Source: an uncultured Flavobacteriaceae bacterium (GTDB lineage Bacteria > Bacteroidota > Bacteroidia > Flavobacteriales > Flavobacteriaceae). Taken from it: a stretch of DNA of 64,000 nucleotides. Shown one piece after another: positions 1 through 7,693 of this stretch; within the stretch, counting starts at the first letter, position 1; each line of letters begins with the position of its first letter. The translations under genes and the position numbers were made by a program. Under the pieces are notes generated by a model, which did not search any database, was not told the DNA's origin, and saw nothing but the letters and a program-made list of their open reading frames with translations. The stretch covers positions 1-64,000 of the forward strand of contig CANNGA010000006.1 of assembly GCA_947504035.1 (NCBI GenBank), written 5' to 3'.

Positions 1-121
1 TCTAACAAAAAACACACAAAGTATTGTAAACATTAGGGGTGTAAAAATATAAGTAGAAAATCAGCAAGCCCTAAATATGTTTTAAGAACAGATATAATGT
101 ATAAACAACGCTAAAAAGAAC

Positions 122-199
122 TTTGTTATTGGAGACATCCATAGTGGTCCAAAAGCTTTAATTCAAGTTTTAGAGCGTGCCAATGTTATACAAGAATAA
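122..199 (+). pseudogene. Remnant of a calcineurin-like metallophosphoesterase (N-terminal fragment)
   Basis: This frame reads FVIGDIHSGPKALIQVLERA and then a few residues to a TAA at 197-199. It matches the first metal-binding block (GDIHGG followed by a conserved helix) of Ser/Thr phosphatase-like metallophosphoesterases. The second glycine of the block is replaced by serine. No in-frame start codon lies just upstream: there is a stop at 95-97. The expected Arg-Thr-Phe lead-in at 117-124 is out of frame by one base. The rest of the enzyme, over 150 residues, is missing. I read it as a decayed fragment. The similarity is recognised by motif only. Confidence 0.6.
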
Positions 200-279
200 C
201 AATTCGTTACACCATTTTTACTTCATTTTAAATTATAAAAATAAGAGCTGTTTTTTTAGGCTATTCCTTGAAAAGTTAA

Positions 280-1410
280 TTAGAGTTTAATCAATTTTAT
301 GTTATTAAAGCCATTAATTGTTTTGAGTTCAACAAAATAGACTCCTGATTTAAAAGGAGAGGCATCTATAATGATGTTGTTTTTATTAGCAGGTAATTCT
401 ATAACTGTTTTGCCAAGGTTATTTATAACACGTACAGATTCTATAGTGTTGTTTGGGTTTGAAATGTGCCAAGTATTTTGTGTAGGGTTAGGGTATGCTA
501 TGGTGTTATGTGATGTATTTGTAAGATCATTAAGTGCTAGCGTATTTAAACGTTGCGCAAACATCCAGTTCCAAACGTCTTGGTTGTTATAGGTTTTTGT
601 CCAAGCATCATGTCCACCATTTTTATATAGTGTAAATGCTAAATGATCTACAGGTGCATTTACACCAGAAGCTGTGGTCCAAGTGTTAGAGGCTGTATTG
701 AATTGCATAGAATAATCAGCATCTGCTACGGTTCTATTTGGCCCATAAGGATACACAGACATTACAGAAGTTTCAATAAAAGCAATTCTATTCATATTGT
801 TAATAGTTTGCCCAATCGTAACGATTTTGTCTTCAAAATTATGATGTGCCCAAATTGGAGTTTGCTGTAATGTCGATGCATTATCTTGTACTCGACCCGC
901 TCCACAAATAGGAACAGCAGCGGCAATTTTGTCACTGTGTTCCTTTAAAGCATTCCATGTACTCCCACCACCTGCACTCAAACCTGTTACATACACACGG
1001 TTTGCATCTATGGGGTAGTTGCTAATGATATAATTGTAAAGCGACAAAAAATTAGCAGAGCTAAACCAACCAGAACTACTTTGAGGAGAAATAACAATAG
1101 CTTCAAAGGTATTTCCTTGTGCGATGTATCGAGGAACGCCTGTAACTAACAATTTAGAAAGTTCTGTAGTGCCATTACCTTTTTCGCCTAAACCGTGATA
1201 AAATAAGATTAAAGGGTAGGTTTTGGATGTTGTTGGATTAAAGTCTGTTGGTAAATATTCATAATATCCAAATGGAATATTAGGCGTGTCTTTAGGAACA
1301 GCAGTATGTGTTCCAGCGGTTCCAAAAGGAGCTTGGGCATAAAAATTTTGAGACACAGTAGATAAAAGAATGAAATATATTAAACTATAAAGTATCTGTT
1401 TACTATACAT
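280..1410 (-). CDS. Secreted alpha/beta-hydrolase (esterase-like) with T9SS sorting domain
   Basis: A 376-residue exported hydrolase. Residues 1-26 form a signal peptide ending near YAQ. The middle is an alpha/beta-hydrolase of the esterase D / PHB-depolymerase-like type: LILFYHGLGEKG near residue 67 supplies the oxyanion region and GLSAGG near 143-148 the nucleophile elbow, with Ser145 as nucleophile. A late GGHD probably carries the catalytic histidine. The last 75 residues begin with YPNPTQ and end FNNIKLIKL, a typical type A C-terminal sorting domain read by the type IX secretion system, so the enzyme is probably surface-attached or released. The substrate (carbohydrate ester or peptide) cannot be told. 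It appears monocistronic. Confidence 0.8.
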   Translation of the reverse strand: MYSKQILYSLIYFILLSTVSQNFYAQAPFGTAGTHTAVPKDTPNIPFGYYEYLPTDFNPTTSKTYPLILFYHGLGEKGNGTTELSKLLVTGVPRYIAQGNTFEAIVISPQSSSGWFSSANFLSLYNYIISNYPIDANRVYVTGLSAGGGSTWNALKEHSDKIAAAVPICGAGRVQDNASTLQQTPIWAHHNFEDKIVTIGQTINNMNRIAFIETSVMSVYPYGPNRTVADADYSMQFNTASNTWTTASGVNAPVDHLAFTLYKNGGHDAWTKTYNNQDVWNWMFAQRLNTLALNDLTNTSHNTIAYPNPTQNTWHISNPNNTIESVRVINNLGKTVIELPANKNNIIIDASPFKSGVYFVELKTINGFNNIKLIKL

Positions 1411-1632
1411 AGCGGGCTAAATTTAGTAGGTACATCGAGCACTTCTAAAACGAATTAGAGTTGTAAATTATTTTCAATCAAATATAGTAAAAAATTTAAA
1501 ATGTTATTATGTGAAGATTAATGCAATTTGTATTTATGTGTCTTGTAATTAAAGTGTTATCATCTAAAGTTTCTAGTTATAGCACCTTCTCTCCTACTCA
1601 ATTCACTTTAGTTTTAGGGGTTAGAAATTGGG

Positions 1633-2307
1633 TTAGTTTACCACCTTAATACGTCCGCCTAAAATTTTACTTTGTTCAACGTTTTTAGGATTGCCATAGA
1701 TATTGATGTCCCCTCCCGCTCTAACTTTAGCAATAACTTTTTCAACGGCAAAAACATTTGCCTCTCCAGCGGCTCTTATAGAAACTTCAGAATGTTGTGT
1801 TTCTAATGATTTACCGTTATAAACACCTCCTGTGTATATAGAGATATTTTGATGTTGTGCTGCTCCCGATGTGGTGACATGAGCCCCTGTTACGGCTCTA
1901 ATTGTTGCATAAGTAACTTTTAAGTTGGCGTTAATTTTAGCCCCTTCCTGTGCGTTGAGTTTTATTTCGAATTGATCTATGGTGTCTTTCGAATGGATTT
2001 TTGAACCTTCGTTAGCATCTATGATGTCTAAAGACGTATAATAAAGCTGTACTTGCGTTTGGCCCCCATCGAAAGCTTCTTCAAGCTTCATTTTTATTTT
2101 AAGTGTACCATTTTTGTTGTTAACAACGACTTCATTTTTGTTTTTTCCAGAGATGATAACTTTATTGATATTGGATTTTATTAATTCTACATCTATTAAA
2201 TCATAGACTTTAAGTTCGTTAAATTGTCCAACAGTTTTTTCAATTTGATTTTGTGAAGTTAAAGACAGACTGATTATGCTTATTATTAAAAGAGCGATGT
2301 GTTTCAT
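1633..2307 (-). CDS. DUF2807 (head GIN domain) exported protein
   Basis: The product of about 224 residues starts at the ATG at 2307. The frame stays open 10 codons further upstream, but only the 2307 start places a clean signal peptide (MKHIALLIISIISLSLTSQ) at the N terminus. The rest is a repetitive beta-rich protein that matches the DUF2807 / head-GIN family in its QFNELKVYDLIDVELIKSN opening and its alternating LKIKMKL, IDANEGSKIHS and INANLKVTYA strands. The family is abundant in Bacteroidota and is thought to form a beta-helical periplasmic or surface protein. Its function is unknown. No partner gene is adjacent on this strand. Confidence 0.8.
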   Translation of the reverse strand: MKHIALLIISIISLSLTSQNQIEKTVGQFNELKVYDLIDVELIKSNINKVIISGKNKNEVVVNNKNGTLKIKMKLEEAFDGGQTQVQLYYTSLDIIDANEGSKIHSKDTIDQFEIKLNAQEGAKINANLKVTYATIRAVTGAHVTTSGAAQHQNISIYTGGVYNGKSLETQHSEVSIRAAGEANVFAVEKVIAKVRAGGDINIYGNPKNVEQSKILGGRIKVVN

Positions 2308-2483
2308 TGGATGTTTATTTTGATGTAAAATTACCAATTATTATACCATGCTTATTGTATTTAGGAAAATTTTATAATTCTAAGTTGTTCTTTAGTTTAA
2401 GTTTTGAGAAGCTTAAAAACACAACACCGTGTTTAAGTCTTAAGGCCATTTCAACATGGACCACAAGCGTCTAAGTCATAAAA

Positions 2484-2516
2484 TAGGGCCGAACTTAAGA
2501 ATAAAGTTCAACCCTA
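2484..2516 (-). terminator. Intrinsic terminator after rnr
   Basis: Arms 2485-2496 and 2504-2515 form a 12-bp stem with two G-U pairs when read as minus-strand RNA. A 7-nt loop separates them, and the complement of AAAA at 2480-2483 gives a short U tract. It lies about 70 nt downstream of the rnr stop codon. Confidence 0.6.
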
Positions 2517-2582
2517 GATGGTTCTCTATCTATACTGTTAAAACAGATATAGGATTATTGTTATTTTGAATTTTAAGACTAT

Positions 2583-4787
2583 TTAAGCTTCTAAAGCTTC
2601 TGGTTTTCCAACCAATGTGAAATCTAAATGTTTTTTTACTAAGTCGGTATTTTTTACTTTTACGATAACCTCATCGCCTAGCTGGTATGCTATTTTGTTT
2701 GTTCTTCCTACCATGGCGTATAGGTCTTGGTCGAAAGCGTAATGGTCGTCAGTCATGTCGCGAACACTTACCATACCTTCACATTTATTCGCAATAATTT
2801 CCACATAGATACCCCAGTCTGTAACCCCCGAGATAACGCCTAAGAACTCTTGGTCTTTATGGTCTTCCATAAAGCGTATTTGCATATATTTTATCGAATC
2901 GCGTTCGGCTTTAGTGGCTAACATTTCCATACTACTGGAATGGTTGCATTTTTCTTCGTAAAGTTCTTCATTAGCAGGTTTACCACCATCGATATAGTGT
3001 TGTAGTAAACGGTGCGCCATCACATCTGGATACCGTCTTATGGGAGATGTAAAATGACTGTAATAATCGAATGCTAAGCCATAATGACCAATATTACGTG
3101 TGGTATATTCGGCTTTACTCATACTTCTTATGGCTAAAGTATCCACTAAATTTTGTTCCTTTTTACCTACAACCTCTTTTAGCAATCCATTTAAAGATGC
3201 TGTGGTAGATTTTCTGTCTGTAAAATTAAGCTTATACCCAAAACGACTTACCACATTTTGTAATGCTGCCAACTTGCTTTCGTCGGGTTCGTCATGCACA
3301 CGGTACACAAAAGTTTTTTTAGGCGATTGCTTGCCAATAAATTCTGAAACTTTTCGGTTTGCCAGAAGCATAAACTCTTCAATAAGTTTATTGGCATCTT
3401 TACTCGTTTTAAAATAAACGCCTTCTGGATTATTGGCTTCATCTAAATTAAATTTCACCTCAACTTTATCAAACGAAATGGCGCCATCCCGCATGCGTCT
3501 GCCTCTCATTATTTTGGCCAGTTCGTCCATTTTTAAGATGGCATCTGCTAGTTTTTGATCGGTTTGATAAGCTTTTCCTGTTAGAGACACATCTTCTGGA
3601 ATGGTATTGGTTTTAGATTCGATTACAGCTTGCGCTTCTTCATAAGCATAACGAGCATCACTGTAAGTTACAGTACGTCCAAACCATTGGTCTTTAATTT
3701 CAGCTTTATCATTCATTTTAAAGACTGCAGAAAAAGTGTATTTTTCTTCGTGAGGCCTTAAAGAACAGGCTTTGTTAGATAATACCTCTGGAAGCATGGG
3801 GACAACCCTATCCACCAGATATACAGAAGTTGCACGTTCGTAAGCTTCGTCGTCTAGTACGGTGCCTTCTTGCAAATAGTGTGATACGTCTGCGATGTGT
3901 ATGCCAATTTCATAAAGGCCATTGTCTAAAACTTCAAACGAAAGCGCATCATCAAAATCTTTAGCATCTTTAGGGTCGATAGTAAAGGTTAAGTCTTGAC
4001 GCATATCGCGGCGTTTGGCAATTTCTTCTGCTGTAATAGATGTGTCTATAGCATTAGCATAGGCTTCTACTTCGTCAGGAAATTCGTGAGGTAAGCCATA
4101 CTCGGCTAAGATGGCATGAATTTCTGTATTGTGTTCCCCTGGTTTCCCTAAAATTTGGGTAACTTTACCATTAGGCGAGTCTGCTTTGTCAGGCCAATCT
4201 TCAAGAGTAACTAATACTTTATCGCCATCTTCAGCTTTAAGTGTTTTATTAATAGGGACAAAGATGTCTTTATACATTTTAGAATTGTCTGGTACTACAA
4301 AAGCATAATTATTGTTTTTCTGCATTTGTAACACTCCAACATATTCTGATTTAGCACGTTTAACGATGGCTGTAATTTCGCCTTCTCTTTTACCACGCTT
4401 AGGGCGCTTGTAGGCATAAAATTCTACCTGATCGCCATGCAAAGCTTTATTGATGTTATTTGAAGCAATAAACACGTCTTCTTCAAAAGCATCACAAATA
4501 ACGTAGCCATTGCCTTTGGCAGCCATATCTAAGGTACCAATATGGTACTCTGCGTTAGTTACAGCTTTAAATTTACCACGTTCTATTTGTTCAATTTCTT
4601 GTTTTCCAGCCAGTTTGGCTAGAGTCTTTATGATTTGATTTCTGCTGCTAGCATCGTTAAGACCTAGTTTAGAAGCAATTTGCTTGTAGTTAAATGTTTT
4701 AGTGCGTTCCTTTTTAAGGATGCTCAGTATGGTGTTGGTAAGGTTGTTTATCTTAGAATTAGATGTCCTTCTTTTTTTTCTTGCCAT
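2583..4787 (-). CDS. rnr: Ribonuclease R (RNB-family 3'-5' exoribonuclease)
   Basis: This 734-residue enzyme has the full RNase R order. An N-terminal basic winged-helix region (NYKQIASKLGLND) is followed by cold-shock/OB domains to about residue 220, then the RNB catalytic domain. The RNB domain carries TIDPKDAKDFDDALS near residue 270, whose aspartates bind the catalytic metals, and the HYSHFTSPIRRYPD-type block with HYGLAFDYYSHFTSPIRRY near 570. A C-terminal S1 domain (GVISGVTDWGIYVEI, about 645-725) completes it. RNase R degrades structured RNA processively from the 3' end in the cytoplasm. The length is normal for Bacteroidota. The gene is single with its own leader and terminator. Confidence 0.97.
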   Translation of the reverse strand: MARKKRRTSNSKINNLTNTILSILKKERTKTFNYKQIASKLGLNDASSRNQIIKTLAKLAGKQEIEQIERGKFKAVTNAEYHIGTLDMAAKGNGYVICDAFEEDVFIASNNINKALHGDQVEFYAYKRPKRGKREGEITAIVKRAKSEYVGVLQMQKNNNYAFVVPDNSKMYKDIFVPINKTLKAEDGDKVLVTLEDWPDKADSPNGKVTQILGKPGEHNTEIHAILAEYGLPHEFPDEVEAYANAIDTSITAEEIAKRRDMRQDLTFTIDPKDAKDFDDALSFEVLDNGLYEIGIHIADVSHYLQEGTVLDDEAYERATSVYLVDRVVPMLPEVLSNKACSLRPHEEKYTFSAVFKMNDKAEIKDQWFGRTVTYSDARYAYEEAQAVIESKTNTIPEDVSLTGKAYQTDQKLADAILKMDELAKIMRGRRMRDGAISFDKVEVKFNLDEANNPEGVYFKTSKDANKLIEEFMLLANRKVSEFIGKQSPKKTFVYRVHDEPDESKLAALQNVVSRFGYKLNFTDRKSTTASLNGLLKEVVGKKEQNLVDTLAIRSMSKAEYTTRNIGHYGLAFDYYSHFTSPIRRYPDVMAHRLLQHYIDGGKPANEELYEEKCNHSSSMEMLATKAERDSIKYMQIRFMEDHKDQEFLGVISGVTDWGIYVEIIANKCEGMVSVRDMTDDHYAFDQDLYAMVGRTNKIAYQLGDEVIVKVKNTDLVKKHLDFTLVGKPEALEA

Positions 4788-4883
4788 TTATATGTTTTGT
4801 AATCATTTTCATTTCCTAAAAGAGTTAGGAATTCGTTCTAATAAACTTAATATTTAGGTGAAGTGAAGATATTAAGTTTTTTA

Positions 4884-4891
4884 CAAAACTA
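4884..4891 (-). promoter_or_regulatory. Possible -7 element for rnr
   Basis: Read on the minus strand the site is TAGTTTTG, matching the Bacteroidota TAnnTTTG consensus. It lies about 97 nt upstream of the rnr ATG. No convincing -33 TTTG was found, so this is only a candidate. Confidence 0.3.
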
Positions 4892-4938
4892 CGGTTTTAA
4901 TATTAAATGGATGTTTCGTTAAAATTAAATGCATAAAA

Positions 4939-4965
4939 AAACCAACATGTTAGAAATGTTGGTTT
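4939..4965 (-). terminator. Intrinsic terminator after tatA
   Basis: A perfect 10-bp stem (AAACCAACAT at 4939-4948 with ATGTTGGTTT at 4956-4965) and a 7-nt loop are followed on the minus strand by a U run, the complement of the As at 4935-4940. It lies 25 nt beyond the tatA stop. Confidence 0.85.
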
Positions 4966-4989
4966 GTATATGTTGTGATAAGAAGTAAT

Positions 4990-5172
4990 CTATTCTGTTT
5001 TACCATCATTAGGTTCTTCTTCCTTACTAGCGTCTTTAAATTCTTTAATACCGCTACCTAAGCCTCGCATTAATTCAGGTATTTTTTTACCACCAAAAAT
5101 CAATAATACAACAACTACGATTAAAGTTATTTGCATAGGACCAATGGCTAGTGGTAATATATATAAACTCAT
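4990..5172 (-). CDS. tatA: Sec-independent protein translocase subunit TatA/E
   Basis: A 60-residue protein with one N-terminal membrane helix (about residues 8-24), the conserved hinge [23 protein letters not shown], and an acidic, lysine-containing tail. This is the standard TatA/TatE architecture: the subunit oligomerises to form the pore through which TatC-recruited folded proteins with twin-arginine signals cross the inner membrane. No tatC is adjacent, which is common in Flavobacteriaceae. The gene is monocistronic, bounded by a terminator, and divergent from the M23 peptidase gene. Confidence 0.93.
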   Translation of the reverse strand: MSLYILPLAIGPMQITLIVVVVLLIFGGKKIPELMRGLGSGIKEFKDASKEEEPNDGKTE

Positions 5173-5191
5173 AATATTTTGATTTAAAGTA

Positions 5192-5199
5192 CAAAGTTA
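5192..5199 (-). promoter_or_regulatory. Possible -7 element for tatA
   Basis: The minus-strand reading is TAACTTTG, fitting TAnnTTTG, and it sits 20 nt upstream of the tatA start codon. No clear -33 element accompanies it. Confidence 0.35.
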
Positions 5200-5300
5200 A
5201 TAATTAAACTTTAATAAAGGCGTTTTTAATTTTACATACTAAAGGTTTAGCGAAGAGAAAATAGGTGTCTTGAGATAATTTTATTTAATTTGTGGTAATT

Positions 5301-6164
5301 ATGGGGAAAAAGCAACCAAAAAAAATCAAGAAGAAGCTATTAGATAAATACCGTTTGGTTATTCTTAATGAAAATACGTTTGAAGAACGTCTATCATTGA
5401 AGTTAACCCGACTTAATGTATTTGTTGTGGTTACGTTCTCAAGTATTTTAATTATTGTTTTTACAATTCTATTTATCGCCTATTCACCTTTAAAAGAATA
5501 CATACCAGGGTATTCTTCAACGGCACTAAAAAAGCGGGCGACAGAGTTGAGTTTTAAGACAGATTCTTTACAACAGGTTTTGGCAATGAATTCTACGTAT
5601 TTAGGATCGATTAAAAAGGTGCTTAAGGGAGATGTTACTTCAGAAGAACTTAATAGAGACTCTATTGCAGAGGCTACTAAATTAGAGATTAGTGAGGTGG
5701 ATTTGAATCCGAATAGAGCAGATTCCCTATTGCGAGAGAAAATAGATAAAGAGGACAAGTATAGTTTGTTTGAATCTGCGACCTCTGTTACTAATTTTGT
5801 TTTATTCCCACCGGTAACGGGTGTCATAAGCGAGCACTATAGTTTGAAAGATAAACACTACGCTATAGATATTGTAGTGGCAAAAGACACACCAATAAAA
5901 GCGACCGCCGATGGCAGTGTTGTTTTTGCAGAATGGACAGCAAGTACGGGATATGTGATTATTTTAGAACACAGTTATGGCTTAATCTCAATTTACAAGC
6001 ACAATGCAACGTTAACAAAACGTCAAGGCGATTTGGTAAAAGCGGGAGAGGTTATTGCTACTTCTGGGAATACGGGCGAACTGTCTACAGGACCACATTT
6101 GCATTTTGAATTGTGGAGTGACGGCTACCCTATTAATCCAACTAATTTTATAGATTTCGAATAA
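5301..6164 (+). CDS. M23 family metallopeptidase (LytM endopeptidase), membrane-anchored
   Basis: The product of 287 residues starts at the ATG at 5301; an in-frame GTG at 5292 is less likely. A basic N terminus is followed by one transmembrane helix (about residues 34-58), a helical linker and a C-terminal LytM domain. The zinc ligands are intact: HYAIDI provides the H-x3-D pair and PHLHFEL the HxH. It should therefore be an active peptidoglycan endopeptidase facing the periplasm, cutting peptide cross-links during growth or remodelling. The next gene starts 3 nt after its stop, so the two are probably co-transcribed. Compare the degenerate LytM protein at 56849-58087. Confidence 0.9.
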   Translation: MGKKQPKKIKKKLLDKYRLVILNENTFEERLSLKLTRLNVFVVVTFSSILIIVFTILFIAYSPLKEYIPGYSSTALKKRATELSFKTDSLQQVLAMNSTYLGSIKKVLKGDVTSEELNRDSIAEATKLEISEVDLNPNRADSLLREKIDKEDKYSLFESATSVTNFVLFPPVTGVISEHYSLKDKHYAIDIVVAKDTPIKATADGSVVFAEWTASTGYVIILEHSYGLISIYKHNATLTKRQGDLVKAGEVIATSGNTGELSTGPHLHFELWSDGYPINPTNFIDFE

Positions 6165-6167
6165 ACA

Positions 6168-7664
6168 ATGTCGATAAAATCAATATTAGCAAAACCCTTT
6201 GCCAAATATGTGGCGCATAAGGTTGAGAAATGGGCGAGCAACCCCATTGAAACACAGGAACGTGTTTTTTTAGATTTAATTGAAAAAGCCAAGCGTACGG
6301 CATTTGGAAAAGATCATAATTTTGAGGAAATCACGTCTTATCACGATTTTAAAGCACGTGTACCTGTAAGAGATTATGAAGCTGTAAAGCACTATGTAGA
6401 ACGTGTAGTTGCTGGAGAAGAGAATGTGCTTTGGGAGGGTCTGCCTTTGTATTTTGCGAAAACCTCAGGAACAACTTCGGGCTCTAAATACATACCCATC
6501 ACAAAAGCCAGTATGCCAAGCCATGTTGAGGCGGCTAGAAATGCGATTTTATTATACATTAACGAGACTGGAAAAAGCAAATTTGTAAACGGTAAGATGA
6601 TTTTTTTGCAAGGAAGCCCAATTCTGAACACTCAAAATGGTGTTCAATTAGGACGCCTTTCGGGTATTGTTGCCCATTATGTGCCAAAGTATTTGCAAAA
6701 AAACAGATTGCCCTCTTGGGAAACCAACTGTATTGAAGATTGGGAAACTAAAGTAGATGCTATCGTAGAAGAAACGTTGCCAGAAGACATGACTGTAATT
6801 TCGGGAATTCCATCGTGGGTACAGATGTATTTTGAAAAACTACAGCAGAAAACGGAGCAAAAAGTAGGTGCTGTTTTTAAGAATTTTAGTTTATTTATTT
6901 TTGGAGGGGTAAATTATGAACCTTATCGGGCAAAATTTGAAAACTTAATAGGCCGAAGCGTAGATAGTATAGAATTGTACCCTGCTAGTGAAGGCTTTTT
7001 TGCATTTCAAGACAAACAAAACATTAAAGGGATGTTGTTACAGCTAAATTCGGGAATTTTTTACGAATTTATAAAAACAGACGATTTTTTTAATGAAAAC
7101 CCAGAACGTATTACCATTAAAGATGTGGTACTTGGTGTAAATTATGTTATGATCATTAGTACAAATGCTGGATTATGGGCTTATAATATTGGCGATACGG
7201 TACAGTTTACACATTTAAAGCCTTATAGAGTTATTGTTTCTGGGCGGATAAAACATTTTATTTCTGCATTTGGAGAACATGTTATAGGCAAGGAAGTAGA
7301 GCAAGCCATGCAGGAAGCTATAGCACAAACAGCTATTCGTATTTCTGAATTTACTGTAGCGCCTCAAATTAACCCCAAAGAGGGATTGCCCTATCATGAA
7401 TGGTTTGTGGAGTTTGAAAATCTACCAGAAGATATAGAGGATCTCGCAAAAAAGCTAGATGCTTCTTTACAAGCGCAGAACACCTATTATTTTGATTTGA
7501 TTGAAGGAAAGGTGTTGCAACAATTAAAAATAACCTGTGTGAAGAAAAATGGTTTTGAAACTTACATGAAATCTATAGGAAAATTGGGTGGACAAAATAA
7601 AATACCACGATTGTCTAATGACAGAAAGATTGCAGATGTGTTATCTAATTTGGTTGAAAAATAA
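6168..7664 (+). CDS. GH3 auxin-responsive promoter family (acyl-adenylating/amido synthetase-like) protein
   Basis: A 498-residue member of the GH3 branch of the ANL adenylating superfamily. The three nucleotide-binding blocks known from plant GH3 enzymes are visible: SGTTSGSK at residues 100-107, YPASE at 271-275 and YNIGD at 339-343. Plant GH3 proteins adenylate carboxylates such as jasmonate or auxin and couple them to amino acids. What the bacterial versions do is poorly known. The gene sits 3 nt after an M23 peptidase and 29 nt before the next gene, suggesting an operon. The family assignment is strong, but the reaction here is an inference. Confidence 0.88.
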   Translation: MSIKSILAKPFAKYVAHKVEKWASNPIETQERVFLDLIEKAKRTAFGKDHNFEEITSYHDFKARVPVRDYEAVKHYVERVVAGEENVLWEGLPLYFAKTSGTTSGSKYIPITKASMPSHVEAARNAILLYINETGKSKFVNGKMIFLQGSPILNTQNGVQLGRLSGIVAHYVPKYLQKNRLPSWETNCIEDWETKVDAIVEETLPEDMTVISGIPSWVQMYFEKLQQKTEQKVGAVFKNFSLFIFGGVNYEPYRAKFENLIGRSVDSIELYPASEGFFAFQDKQNIKGMLLQLNSGIFYEFIKTDDFFNENPERITIKDVVLGVNYVMIISTNAGLWAYNIGDTVQFTHLKPYRVIVSGRIKHFISAFGEHVIGKEVEQAMQEAIAQTAIRISEFTVAPQINPKEGLPYHEWFVEFENLPEDIEDLAKKLDASLQAQNTYYFDLIEGKVLQQLKITCVKKNGFETYMKSIGKLGGQNKIPRLSNDRKIADVLSNLVEK

Positions 7665-7693
7665 TAGTACATTTGTAGCGTTTTTTAAAACAT

